Source: Pigmentiphaga daeguensis
Lineage (GTDB): Bacteria; Pseudomonadota; Gammaproteobacteria; Burkholderiales; Burkholderiaceae_B
Length of the DNA: 64,000 nt
Direction: 5' to 3'
Assembly: GCF_039523035.1 (NCBI RefSeq)
Contig: NZ_BAAAEN010000005.1
Location: 62,001 to 126,000 of the forward strand
Made by a program: the position numbers and the translations under genes. Of the stretch, positions 22,686 to 31,663 are shown in pieces (within the stretch, counting starts at the first letter, position 1; each line of letters starts with the position of its first letter). The notes beneath the pieces were generated by a model. That model worked only from the letters and a program-made list of their open reading frames with translations. It was not told where the DNA came from and searched no databases.

Positions 22686-23873
22686 ATGAAAATGCATCAT
22701 CGCCTGATGGGCGCCTGCCTGGGGACCTGCGTGACCCTGGCGACCCTGCCGGCCGCGCATGCGGCCGGTCAGGAGAAGCTGAAGATCGGCTTCATGGCCG
22801 AACTGTCCGGTCCGCAAGCGGCGCTGGGACAGGACATGTACGACGGCTTCATGCTCTATCTGGACCGCAACGGCGGCAAGCTGGGCGGCCGGGATATCAG
22901 CGTGATCAAGGCCGACAGTCAGCTCAAGCCCGAGGTGGGCGTGCAACTGACCGAAAGCCTGACGGGCCGCAACGACGTGCCCATCATCGTCGGCGTGACA
23001 TTCTCGAATGTCATGCTGGCCGTGCATCCGCGCATCACCCAGAAAAAGGTCTTCCTGATTGGCACCAATGCCGGGCCTAGCCAACTGGCAGGCAAGGCGT
23101 GCTCGCCCTATTTCTTCAGCACGTCCTGGCAGAACGACCAGCAGGCCGAGGTCGTGGGCCACTATGCCGCGTCCAAGGGCTACAAGCGGATCATCACCAT
23201 GGTGCCCAACTACCAGTCGGGCTTCGATTTCGTGACCGGCTTCAAGCGCTACTACAAGGAGCCGCTGCTGGACGAGGTCTATACCCCGCTCAGCCAGCAG
23301 GATTTCTCGGCCGAGCTGACGCAGATCGCGGCCAGGAAGCCCGATGCCGTGTTCGTCTTTTATCCGGGCGGGCTGGGCGTGAACTTCCTGCGCCAGTACC
23401 AGCAGGCGGGCCTGCTGGGTCGGATACCGGTGCTGTCCGCGTCCACCACCGACGCCATCAATCTTCCTGCCCAGCGCGAAAGCGCCCTGGGGGTGATCAC
23501 CGGCACCGCCTGGGGGCCGGACCTGGACAACGAGGCCAACCGCGTCTTCGTTGCCGGATTCGAGAAGAAGTACGGCCGCATTCCTTCCCACTACGCGGCG
23601 CAGAGCTACGACGGCGCGCAATTGCTGGATTCGGCGTTGAGGAAGGTGGGCGGCCGCGTCGAGGACAAGAGCGCCTTCATGGCGGCGCTCAGGCAGGCCG
23701 AATTTCCGTCGGTGCGCGGTCCGTTCAAGTTTGGCAACAACAACTTTCCCGTCCAAGACATGCACGTGTTCGAAGTGGTGAAGGATGCGCGCGGCCGCGT
23801 CACGCTCAAGACCATCGCGACCCCGCTGAAGAATCATCGCGACGCCTATCACGCCGAATGCCCGATGGAATGA
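22686..23873 (+). CDS. branched-chain-amino-acid-type ABC transporter substrate-binding protein
   Basis: The 395-residue protein has a signal peptide (GTCVTLATLPAAHA, cleavage before AGQEKLKIG) and the Leu/Ile/Val-binding-protein-like fold (KIGFMAELSGPQAALGQDMYD). ATG at 22686 follows a GGAAGGAG site. This superfamily also binds aromatic acids and amides, so the ligand is open. It is followed by two permeases and two ATPases in the standard order. Confidence 0.88.
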   Translation: MKMHHRLMGACLGTCVTLATLPAAHAAGQEKLKIGFMAELSGPQAALGQDMYDGFMLYLDRNGGKLGGRDISVIKADSQLKPEVGVQLTESLTGRNDVPIIVGVTFSNVMLAVHPRITQKKVFLIGTNAGPSQLAGKACSPYFFSTSWQNDQQAEVVGHYAASKGYKRIITMVPNYQSGFDFVTGFKRYYKEPLLDEVYTPLSQQDFSAELTQIAARKPDAVFVFYPGGLGVNFLRQYQQAGLLGRIPVLSASTTDAINLPAQRESALGVITGTAWGPDLDNEANRVFVAGFEKKYGRIPSHYAAQSYDGAQLLDSALRKVGGRVEDKSAFMAALRQAEFPSVRGPFKFGNNNFPVQDMHVFEVVKDARGRVTLKTIATPLKNHRDAYHAECPME

Positions 23874-23883
23874 AGCCCGTGCC

Positions 23884-24804
23884 ATGAACGCTCAACTCAT
23901 CGCCACCCAGGTGCTGAATGGCCTGCAGTTCGGCATCCTGCTGTTTCTGATGTCGGCCGGCCTGACGCTGGTGTTCGGGATCATGAACTTCGTCAACCTC
24001 GCGCATGGATCGCTCTACATGATGGGCGCCTATCTGGCGGCGGTCATGCTGGGCGCGTCCGATTCCTTCCTGCTTGCGCTGCTGCTGGCCGTGCCGGCTA
24101 CCATGCTGATCGGCCTGGCCGTCGACCGCATGGTGCTGGCCGGCTTGTACACGCGCGACCATCTGGACCAGGTGCTGGCCACCTTCGGCCTGATCCTGGT
24201 GTTCAACGAGATCGTGCGCTTCTTCTGGGGGCCGGCTCCGGTCTACATCAACGTGCCGCCGGCGCTGTCCGGAACAGTCGAGCTGTTCGGCTTCCCGTAT
24301 CCCGCATACCGGTTCGCCATCATCGCGGTCGGGCTCGTGGCGGGTCTCGGGCTCTATGTCCTGATCAACCGGACGCGCGTGGGCATGCTGATACGCGCCG
24401 GCGCGGCCGATGCGGAAATGGTTGGCGCGATGGGAGTCAACATCCGCCTGCTCAATGCGTTGATCTTTGGATTGGGAGCCGGTCTTGCGGGGCTGGCTGG
24501 CGTGATGGCCGGGCCCATCCTGTCGGTGCAGCCCGGCATGGGCGAGCCCGTGCTGGTGCTGACGCTGGTGGTCATCGTGACCGGTGGCATCGGCTCCATA
24601 CGCGGGGCCTTCTACGGTGCGCTGCTGGTTGGCCTGATCGACACGCTGGGGCGCGCCTTCCTGCCGGCGGTTTTCGATGCCTTGGTGGGCAAGGTCTTCG
24701 CCCAGGCTGCGGGACCGGCGGTCGCTTCCATGCTGATCTATCTGCTGATGGCGCTGGTCCTGGCCATGCGTCCGCACGGACTCTTCCCAGTGAGGCATGC
24801 ATGA
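23884..24804 (+). CDS. livH: LivH-type ABC transporter permease
   Basis: The 306-residue inner-membrane protein has eight or so hydrophobic segments and the LivH opening (ALNGLQFGILLFLMSAGLTL) with GIMNFVNLAHGSLYMMGAY. It forms the translocation channel with the LivM homologue. It starts 10 bases after the binding-protein gene and overlaps the next gene by four bases (ATGA). Confidence 0.9.
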   Translation: MNAQLIATQVLNGLQFGILLFLMSAGLTLVFGIMNFVNLAHGSLYMMGAYLAAVMLGASDSFLLALLLAVPATMLIGLAVDRMVLAGLYTRDHLDQVLATFGLILVFNEIVRFFWGPAPVYINVPPALSGTVELFGFPYPAYRFAIIAVGLVAGLGLYVLINRTRVGMLIRAGAADAEMVGAMGVNIRLLNALIFGLGAGLAGLAGVMAGPILSVQPGMGEPVLVLTLVVIVTGGIGSIRGAFYGALLVGLIDTLGRAFLPAVFDALVGKVFAQAAGPAVASMLIYLLMALVLAMRPHGLFPVRHA

Positions 24805-25841
24805 ACTCGACCCTGTACGCCAAGGACACGCCACCCTACGGTGCGAGCGCCGGGGCCCGCGGGAAGGCCTTCCGCCGTGCCGCTCCGGCCGCCGCGATCT
24901 TCCTGGCGCTGTGCGCGGTGCCGGCGGCCGCCCATCTGCTGGGCCAGCCGTTCTGGCTCGGCCTGGTCGCGCGCATCATGATCCTCGGGCTGGCGGCCGT
25001 GGGCCTGAACCTGGTACTCGGGTACGGCGGCATGGTTAGCCTGGGCCATGCGATGTATCTGGGCATTGGTGCCTACTCGGTGGGCATCCTGTCGGCCCAC
25101 GGCGTTGACTCGGGTCTTGTCCACCTGGCGGTGGCGTTGGCCGCCGGCGCGGCCGTGGCGCTGATCGTGGGACTCGTTTGCCTGAAGACGAGCGGCATGG
25201 CGTTCATCATGATCACGCTGGCTTTCGCCCAGATGTTCTATTTCCTGGCGATCAGCCTCAAGCAGTACGGCGGCGACGACGGGTTGACCATCGCGTCGCA
25301 CAGCCGCGTGCCTGGCCTGTCGCTGGACGATCCCTACCAGTTCTACCTGCTGGTGCTGGCCGTGCTGGCGATCATCTGCGCCCTGTGCAAGCGGCTGACT
25401 GATTCGCGCTTCGGCTTGGTGCTGCGCGGCAGCCGCCAGAATCCGCGCCGCATGCGAGCCCTGGGATTTCCCTTGCTGCGCTACCGGCTTGCCGCCTACG
25501 TGCTGTCGGCGATGATCGTGGTGATGGCCGGGGTGCTGCTGGCCAACCTGGCCCGCTTCGCATCGCCTTCGTACATGAGCTGGACTCTTTCGGGAGATCT
25601 GGTACTGATGTGCGTGCTGGGCGGCATGGCAACGCTGCTGGGGCCGATCGTGGGGGCGGCGGCCTTCGTGCTGCTGGAGGAGTTTCTCTCGGGCATGCCG
25701 CTCGACCTGCCGGCGGGCGCGGCAGACCTGATCCGTACGCACTGGCTGGGCGTGTTCGGCGTATTCGTGGTGGCCGTGGTGCTGTTCGCGCGGCGCGGGC
25801 TGTACGGCGCCCTGGCGGGCCGGGAGGACACCGATGGCTGA
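24801..25841 (+). CDS. livM: LivM-type ABC transporter permease
   Basis: The 346-residue inner-membrane protein has the LivM signature GLNLVLGYGGMVSLGHAM near residue 70 and the coupling-helix region KRLTDSRFGLVLRGSRQN. A 35-residue basic N-terminal tail precedes the first membrane segment. It overlaps LivH (ATGA) and LivG by eight bases, which shows tight translational coupling. Confidence 0.9.
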   Translation: MNSTLYAKDTPPYGASAGARGKAFRRAAPAAAIFLALCAVPAAAHLLGQPFWLGLVARIMILGLAAVGLNLVLGYGGMVSLGHAMYLGIGAYSVGILSAHGVDSGLVHLAVALAAGAAVALIVGLVCLKTSGMAFIMITLAFAQMFYFLAISLKQYGGDDGLTIASHSRVPGLSLDDPYQFYLLVLAVLAIICALCKRLTDSRFGLVLRGSRQNPRRMRALGFPLLRYRLAAYVLSAMIVVMAGVLLANLARFASPSYMSWTLSGDLVLMCVLGGMATLLGPIVGAAAFVLLEEFLSGMPLDLPAGAADLIRTHWLGVFGVFVVAVVLFARRGLYGALAGREDTDG

Positions 25842-26583
25842 GATCCTGGCGGCGCACCGGCTGGTCAAGCGCTACGGGGCGCTGAAGGTGACCGACGAGC
25901 TTTGCATGACCCTGGAGCGGGGAGAACTGCATGCCATCATCGGCCCCAACGGCGCGGGCAAGACCACGTTCATCCATCAACTGGCCGGCGAAATCGCGCC
26001 GGACGCAGGCATGATCTCGCTGAAGGGGCGCGACATCACGCGGGCACCGGTCCATCAGCGGGCCCTGGGCGGCGTCGGGCGTTCCTATCAGATCACTTCG
26101 GTGTTCCGGGAATTCTCCGTGCTGGAAAACGTCATGCTGGCGGTCCAGGCCGGGCAGGGACACAGTTTCCGCTTCTGGCGGCCGGCGCGCCGGGATGCGG
26201 GCCTGGTCGGGCCGGCCCGGGTGGCGCTGGGCCGGGTCGGGCTGGCGTACGCGGCTGGCCGGTCGGCTGGTGCGCTGGCCCACGGCGAGATGCGCCAGCT
26301 GGAGATCGCGATGGCACTCGCGATGCGCCCCGAGGTGCTGCTGCTGGACGAGCCGATGGCGGGCATGAGCCGCCAGGAATCGGCCGGGCTGGTCGACATG
26401 TTGCGCGAGCTCAAGGGTGCCTACAGCATCGTCCTGGTCGAGCACGACATGGATGCGGTTTTCGCGCTGGCCGACCGTATCACTGTGTTGTCGTACGGCC
26501 GTGTGATCGCCTGCGGCACGCCGCGGGAAATACGCGGCAACGACGAGGTGCGTGCCGCGTACCTGGGAGACGGGAATGACTGA
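25834..26583 (+). CDS. livG: LivG-type ABC transporter ATP-binding protein
   Basis: The 249-residue ATPase has Walker A GPNGAGKTTF near residue 37, a signature region ALAHGEMRQLEIAMAL (LAHGE in place of LSHGE), and Walker B VLLLDEPMAGM. It energises the LivHM channel together with LivF. The start overlaps LivM. Confidence 0.9.
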   Translation: MAEILAAHRLVKRYGALKVTDELCMTLERGELHAIIGPNGAGKTTFIHQLAGEIAPDAGMISLKGRDITRAPVHQRALGGVGRSYQITSVFREFSVLENVMLAVQAGQGHSFRFWRPARRDAGLVGPARVALGRVGLAYAAGRSAGALAHGEMRQLEIAMALAMRPEVLLLDEPMAGMSRQESAGLVDMLRELKGAYSIVLVEHDMDAVFALADRITVLSYGRVIACGTPREIRGNDEVRAAYLGDGND

Positions 26584-27316
26584 ACGCGCCGGGACGAATG
26601 AGGGTGTGGCGCCGTTGCTCAGCCTGCGCGGTGTCGAGGCGGCTTATGAGGCCAGCCAGGTTTTGTTCGGCATAGACCTCGAGATCCACGCCGGTGAGTG
26701 CGTCGCCTTGCTAGGCCGCAATGGCATGGGCAAGTCCACTACCGTCAAGTCCATCATGGGGTTGTTGCGCCTGCGGGGAGGCGACGTCCGATGGCGGGGC
26801 CGCAGCTTGCGGCCGCTGGCCGCGCACCAGAGAGCACGGGCCGGTCTGGGGCTGGTACCGGAGGGCCGGCGCATCTTTCCCAACCTGACGGTACGCGAGA
26901 ACCTGCTCGCCACGGCCCGGGCGCCGGCGATGCGGGATGCCGGCTGGTCCCTGGACGATATCTACGGCATGTTTCCCCGCCTGCGCGAGCGGGAGCATCA
27001 CCTGGGATGCCACCTCTCCGGCGGCGAACAGCAGATGCTCGCCATCGGCCGCGCGTTGATGACAGCCCCGGAACTGCTGATCCTGGACGAAGCCACCGAA
27101 GGGCTGGCGCCGCTGGTCCGAGGCGACATCTGGCGCTGCATCGAACTGCTCAAGCGGCGCGGGCTGGCGCTGCTGGTGATCGACAAGAACCTGGGGCCGC
27201 TGATGCGGGTGGCGGACCGCCATTACATCCTCGAGAAGGGCGCCGTCGTGTGGCGAGGCTCCTCACAAGCCTTGCGGGACCGACCCGAACTGGTGCGCGA
27301 CTACATCGGCATGTAG
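26576..27316 (+). CDS. livF: LivF-type ABC transporter ATP-binding protein
   Basis: The 246-residue ATPase has Walker A GRNGMGKSTTVKSIMG, the signature LSGGEQQMLAIGRAL and Walker B LLILDEATEGLAP, all typical of LivF. ATG at 26576 overlaps the LivG stop by eight bases. The operon continues into a flavoprotein gene after 40 bases. Confidence 0.9.
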   Translation: MTERAGTNEGVAPLLSLRGVEAAYEASQVLFGIDLEIHAGECVALLGRNGMGKSTTVKSIMGLLRLRGGDVRWRGRSLRPLAAHQRARAGLGLVPEGRRIFPNLTVRENLLATARAPAMRDAGWSLDDIYGMFPRLREREHHLGCHLSGGEQQMLAIGRALMTAPELLILDEATEGLAPLVRGDIWRCIELLKRRGLALLVIDKNLGPLMRVADRHYILEKGAVVWRGSSQALRDRPELVRDYIGM

Positions 27317-27356
27317 CGCGCCGGACTGTCATGTTTGAAGCAAAGGAGCTGTCTAG

Positions 27357-28589
27357 ATGAAACGCATCGTGGTATTGGGCGGCGGCTTCGCCGGCCTGTG
27401 GAGTGCGATTGGAGCCGCCAGGAAACTGGAGGAGCACGGCGTCGGCCCGGATGCCGTGCGCGTGACTCTGATCGACCAGCACGATTTTCACAGTATTCGC
27501 GTCCGCAATTACGAAGAGGACCTCGATGCCACCATCGTGCCGTTCTCCCTGGTACTGGATCCGATAGGCGTGGAGCACCTCCGGGGCGTGGTCACAGGCG
27601 TCGATACCGAGCGCCGTGTGGTCGATGTGCGCACGAGCGCAGGTGTCTTCACGGTTCGCTACGACCGCCTCGTCTACGCGTTGGGCAGCAGCGTGCAGCG
27701 GCCATCTATTCCCGGCCTGGTTGAGCATTCCTTCGATATCGATACCTACCATGGCGCCAAGCGGCTCGATGCGCACCTACGCGCGCTGGCGCAGGACGGC
27801 CGCGACGCGGACCGGCTGCATGTGCTGGTCGTGGGGGCGGGGCTGACCGGAATCGAACTGGCATCCGAATTGCCGGCCAGGCTGGCGAAACTGTCGGCCC
27901 TGGCGCACGACCGGCCGGCACCTCGGGTCGTCTTGGCCGATGCCAGCCCGCTCATCGGCCCGGACATGGGCGACGAGGCGCGGCCTGTCATCGTCGAGGC
28001 GCTGGCCTCCCTGGGCGTGGAGATGCACACGAGCGTATCCATCGCCTCGCTGGATGCGCATGGCGCGACGCTGGCCGGTGGGCAGCGGATCGAGGCGTCG
28101 ACTGTCGTCTGGTGCGCCGGTATGCGCGCCAGCGACCTGGGCGGCGCTTTGCCGGCGGCAAGGGACAGGCTCGGTCGCCTGGAGGTGGACGAGTTCATGC
28201 GCGTGCGGGGAATGCCGCACGTCTTCGCCGCAGGCGATGCGGCCCGGGCGGTGCTGGACGGCGAACATGCCTCGGTCATGTCCTGCCAGCATGGCCGGCC
28301 GATGGGCCGCTACGCGGGCTACAACGTTGCGGCGGATCTGCTTGGCGAACCCATGTTGCCCTTGCACATCGACTGGTACGTGACCGTGCTGGACCTGGGC
28401 GAGTGGGGCGCCGTCTATACCGGAGGCTGGGACCGCCGGGTCATCTCGACGAAGGATGCGGCCAAGGCGACCAAACGGACCATCAATCGCGAGCGCATCT
28501 ATCCGCCCCGAAGCGGAAACCGCTCGGAAATCCTGGCCGCGGCCACTCCCGAGGTGCAGGAGCCGCCGGAAGTGCGGGGTCGGAACTGA
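27357..28589 (+). CDS. NDH-2-like NAD(P)/FAD-dependent oxidoreductase
   Basis: The 410-residue flavoprotein has an N-terminal FAD motif (IVVLGGGFAGLWSA), a second dinucleotide motif (VLVVGAGLTGIELASELP, near residue 158) and HVFAAGDAA near residue 290, the pattern of type II NADH dehydrogenase and related quinone reductases. No membrane segment is obvious; such enzymes bind the membrane peripherally. It lies 40 bases after LivF on the same strand, so it probably reduces or oxidises something linked to the transported compound. A sulfide:quinone reductase-like role cannot be excluded. Confidence 0.75.
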   Translation: MKRIVVLGGGFAGLWSAIGAARKLEEHGVGPDAVRVTLIDQHDFHSIRVRNYEEDLDATIVPFSLVLDPIGVEHLRGVVTGVDTERRVVDVRTSAGVFTVRYDRLVYALGSSVQRPSIPGLVEHSFDIDTYHGAKRLDAHLRALAQDGRDADRLHVLVVGAGLTGIELASELPARLAKLSALAHDRPAPRVVLADASPLIGPDMGDEARPVIVEALASLGVEMHTSVSIASLDAHGATLAGGQRIEASTVVWCAGMRASDLGGALPAARDRLGRLEVDEFMRVRGMPHVFAAGDAARAVLDGEHASVMSCQHGRPMGRYAGYNVAADLLGEPMLPLHIDWYVTVLDLGEWGAVYTGGWDRRVISTKDAAKATKRTINRERIYPPRSGNRSEILAAATPEVQEPPEVRGRN

Positions 28590-28615
28590 GCCTGCGCATG
28601 CCGGGCCGCGGGATG

Positions 28616-29431
28616 CTAGCGGATGGACACGCGGTGCATGGTCCGCGGCGAGGGGTAGTAGTCGTTGATCGCATAGTGCTGGGTGGCCAGGTTGTCCCAC
28701 ACGGCCACCGAGCCCTTGCGCCAGTTGAACCGCACCTGCCATTCCGGCACGCGGGCCAGGCCGGCCAGGAAGGACAGCATGTGCGCGCCGTCGTCGTGCC
28801 CCATCTGGTTGATTCGCGTCGTGTACAGGCTGTTGACGAAAACCACGCGCTTGCCCGTGGCGGGATGGGGCAGGAAGACGGGCTGGTCCACAGGGGGGTA
28901 GCGGCGGCGCATGGCGTGGTACTTCTCGTCGCCGTCGGGCTGGCGCTTGAGGTTGTTCACCAGGGCGGGAGCTTCCCAATGGTGGACGGCGGTCATGCCG
29001 GCCAGGTAGCGCCGCAGTCCTTCGTCCAGGGAATCGTGCGCGGCCGTCATGCTGGCCCACATGGTGTCTCCGCCCACCTCGGGCACCTCGACCGCATACA
29101 GGCAGGCGGCCACCGGCGGGCGAGGCTGCCAGGTCAGATCGGCGTGCCAGATATCGGTGCCGGTCTCCTTGCCGCGGGTGACGAGCATTTCCACGTAGGG
29201 ATTGGCGGGGTGCGACGGAAAGGTCGATGACACCGGTTCGACGTCGCCGAACACCTGCGAGAAGAACACCTGGGCATCGGGCGAGAGCCGCTGCTCGCGG
29301 AAGAAGATGACCTGGCGCTCGGCCAGGAGGGCGCGCAGCCGGTCGGCATGGCGGGTGACCTGGGTCGCGTCGGCAAGGTCTATGTCCAGCACTTCCGAAC
29401 CTATGGCCGGCGTAAGGGGGCGGATCAGCAT
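28616..29431 (-). CDS. TauD/TfdA-family 2-oxoglutarate-dependent dioxygenase
   Basis: The 271-residue enzyme has the iron-binding HxD motif in IWHADLTWQPRPP, the distal histidine in LATQHYAINDYYP and the 2-oxoglutarate arginine in RTMHRVSIR. Family members hydroxylate taurine, sulfonates, phenoxyacids or aryl ethers. It starts after a GGAG site at 29431 and is the last gene of a unit with a binding protein and a Rieske oxygenase. The substrate is not evident. Confidence 0.85.
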   Translation of the reverse strand: MLIRPLTPAIGSEVLDIDLADATQVTRHADRLRALLAERQVIFFREQRLSPDAQVFFSQVFGDVEPVSSTFPSHPANPYVEMLVTRGKETGTDIWHADLTWQPRPPVAACLYAVEVPEVGGDTMWASMTAAHDSLDEGLRRYLAGMTAVHHWEAPALVNNLKRQPDGDEKYHAMRRRYPPVDQPVFLPHPATGKRVVFVNSLYTTRINQMGHDDGAHMLSFLAGLARVPEWQVRFNWRKGSVAVWDNLATQHYAINDYYPSPRTMHRVSIR

Positions 29432-29453
29432 GATGTCTCCGGACGATGCGGCG

Positions 29454-30461
29454 CTAGGGCGCCTTGCCGACGAAGCGGTCGGTATAGAAGTCTTCCAGCG
29501 GTGCGCGCCTGGCCAGCAAGCCTTCCTTGACGTAGAAGTCCTGCAGCCGCTGCAGCAGGGCGGGGTCCATCTTGCCGGGCACGGCCTGCCCGGGATAGAC
29601 GTCGCGGGCATAGGCGCCGATGATCTGCGCGACATAGTCGCGCTTGTCCTGGTAGGCGGGTACGGCGGCGACGAAGTCGTCCACGGCGGCGGCGGGGTCC
29701 TGCATGATCTCGCGCATGGCGCGCAGGGTGGCGCCGACCACTTTCTCGACCAGGTCGGGCCGGGTGCGTATCGTTTCGTCCGAGGCCACGATGGCCTGGG
29801 GAAGGCCGGGGAATACCTGGTCGCCGTAGAACACGCGCACCTTGGCGCCCGCGTTGACCGCCGCCAGGGCCCAGTCGGGCGTGGCGACCATGGCGTCGGC
29901 CTCGCGGGTGGCGAACAGTTTCCAGACGCCGGTCGGGCCGGCGGCCTGGATGTTCACGGCCTTCTTGTCCACGCCATAGTGCTTGAGCATGCCCAGGAAG
30001 CTGTAATAGATCGAGTCGGTATACGAGCCGACCGTGACCGTCTTGCCGCGCAGGTCCGCCGGCGTCTTGATGCGGGCGTCGTCGTCGTGGACCACGACCT
30101 GCATCAGGGAGTGGCCGCCCAGCACGGCCACCACCTTGATGGGAATGCCGTTGGGCCGCAGAAACAGCGGCGCGTCGCCCACCGAGCTGCCGGCCAGCGC
30201 GATGCCCGCGCCCACCTGCTTGGCCACCTGGACCCCGCCGCCGTTGGCCGCCATCAGGTTGACCTTCAGGCCCCGGTCCCGGTAGTAGCCGCGGACCTGC
30301 GCCAATATCCAGGGAGCGAACCCGGGCAGGGTGGGGGGAGCGGGCGTCAGCACCGTGATCTCTTCGGGCGTGGCCGCTGCCTGGGCGCCGGTCCCGGCCA
30401 GCGCCCAGCAACAGGCCAGTGCCCCGGCGGCGCGCAGCATCGATGAGCGAGGACGAAGCAT
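29454..30461 (-). CDS. NitT/TauT-type ABC transporter substrate-binding protein
   Basis: The 335-residue protein has a signal peptide (ALACCWALAGTGAQA, cleavage near AATPEE) and the NMT1/SsuA-like fold (LAQVRGYYRDRGLKVNLM, then LRGKTVTVGSYTDSIYYSF). No permease or ATPase lies in the unit; the nearest candidate permease is the fragment at the window start. It probably binds the substrate of the flanking oxygenases. Confidence 0.85.
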   Translation of the reverse strand: MLRPRSSMLRAAGALACCWALAGTGAQAAATPEEITVLTPAPPTLPGFAPWILAQVRGYYRDRGLKVNLMAANGGGVQVAKQVGAGIALAGSSVGDAPLFLRPNGIPIKVVAVLGGHSLMQVVVHDDDARIKTPADLRGKTVTVGSYTDSIYYSFLGMLKHYGVDKKAVNIQAAGPTGVWKLFATREADAMVATPDWALAAVNAGAKVRVFYGDQVFPGLPQAIVASDETIRTRPDLVEKVVGATLRAMREIMQDPAAAVDDFVAAVPAYQDKRDYVAQIIGAYARDVYPGQAVPGKMDPALLQRLQDFYVKEGLLARRAPLEDFYTDRFVGKAP

Positions 30462-30502
30462 GACGGGTACTCCTTCACATGGTTACCAGGGGTGGCGCGG
30501 CG

Positions 30503-31564
30503 CTACCGGATGCCTGCCGGCTGGGCGCCGCGTTCGGCTTCGATCAGACGCGCGAGAATCCGGCGCGCCTTGACCGGCGCCAGGTCGGGAGCAAGGTAGA
30601 CGGGATGCAGCGACGCCATGTCGGCGCCCGGCCCGAGGTTGTCCTGCTGCGCTTCGATCATCGGCTCGTCTTCCAGCATGAAGGCGCGCTCGGTGGTCGC
30701 CTGTATCCAGCCGGTCAGTTCGTCGTCGTCCGGGGAGTGGCTGCGCGTCGCCGCCCAGAAGTAGTGTGTCCGGGTGCCGCTTTCCGGTGTCGGCAGATGC
30801 AGGAACGACAAGGTCACTCCGTCGCCGGGGTCGGCGCCGGTCTCGGTGGCGCCGACGTCCAGGAACAGGGTGCAGGGAGGGTGCCAGCGTATGCACGACC
30901 GCGCGTCGCCGATGGCATCGGGCCTGCCCCAGCACCGGCCCAGCAGCGGGCTCACGGTGCAGCCCGGTTTCCAGCGATTCGCGTGCACCACGCCGTCCGC
31001 CTCGATGACTTCGTGGCGGGTGTTGCCGATGGCGCCGCCGCTGGCAAAGGCGGGGTGCAGGTACTCGACGTGGCTGAGGTCCAGCAGGTTGTCGATGACG
31101 AGCTGGTAATGCGCATCGATGCGCAGGTAGCCCCATTGGGTCCGATATCCCGGACGCGGGTCGAACGGGGAAAGGTCCGGCAGCAACGCGGCGTCGGCGA
31201 GCGCCGGATCGCCCGGCCACAGCCAGATGAAGCCGTAGCGCGATGCGAGAGGATAGGCGCGTATGTCGGCATGGGCGGGGATCCGGGGGCCGTGCGGGTT
31301 GTGCACGCAACGGCCGCCGCGGTCATAGCGCAGGCCGTGGTAGCCGCACTGCAGTTCGTCGCCGAGCAGGGTGCCCCGGGACAGCGGCGCGAAGCGGTGC
31401 GCGCAGCGATCCTGCAGGGCGACGGGGTTGCCGTCCAGGCTGCGGAACAGCACGACGGGCGTGTCCAGGAGCATCCGGCGCAGGGGCGTCCGGGTGATTT
31501 CGGCCTCGGCCGCGGCGGCATACCAGGCATTGCGCAGATATTCCAAGGCTGTCTCCCCGGGCAT
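30503..31564 (-). CDS. VanA-like Rieske oxygenase (aryl demethylase type)
   Basis: The 353-residue protein has a Rieske site at Cys54, His56, Cys73 and His76 and an iron site beginning VIDNLLDLSHVEYLH, which is characteristic of vanillate O-demethylase and related single-component-type oxygenase subunits. A VanB-type reductase gene is not present nearby, so electrons must come from elsewhere. ATG at 31564 opens with the family's LRNAWYAAA segment. It is preceded by a promoter and a 20-bp operator-like palindrome. Confidence 0.85.
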   Translation of the reverse strand: MPGETALEYLRNAWYAAAAEAEITRTPLRRMLLDTPVVLFRSLDGNPVALQDRCAHRFAPLSRGTLLGDELQCGYHGLRYDRGGRCVHNPHGPRIPAHADIRAYPLASRYGFIWLWPGDPALADAALLPDLSPFDPRPGYRTQWGYLRIDAHYQLVIDNLLDLSHVEYLHPAFASGGAIGNTRHEVIEADGVVHANRWKPGCTVSPLLGRCWGRPDAIGDARSCIRWHPPCTLFLDVGATETGADPGDGVTLSFLHLPTPESGTRTHYFWAATRSHSPDDDELTGWIQATTERAFMLEDEPMIEAQQDNLGPGADMASLHPVYLAPDLAPVKARRILARLIEAERGAQPAGIR

Positions 31565-31585
31565 GCATCGCTTCGGTCCGGCAAT

Positions 31586-31605
31586 AATTACCATAAATGG
31601 TAATT
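31586..31605. promoter_or_regulatory. 20-bp palindromic operator before the VanA-like gene
   Basis: AATTACCA (31586-31593) and TGGTAATT (31598-31605) form a perfect inverted repeat around TAAA. It sits just downstream of the -10 element of the promoter at 31612-31640 and 22 bases before the VanA-like start, a classical place for repression by the TetR protein encoded upstream. Confidence 0.65.
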
Positions 31606-31611
31606 AAAGTC

Positions 31612-31640
31612 AGGATAAGGCGGCCGGGAGGGCGCGTCAA
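31612..31640 (-). promoter_or_regulatory. sigma-70 promoter for the VanA-like operon
   Basis: On the minus strand TTGACG (31635-31640) and TATCCT (31612-31617) are separated by exactly 17 bases. Transcription would start near the palindrome at 31586-31605. Confidence 0.6.
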
Positions 31641-31663
31641 CGCCGGACCGGACAGGGGAATCC

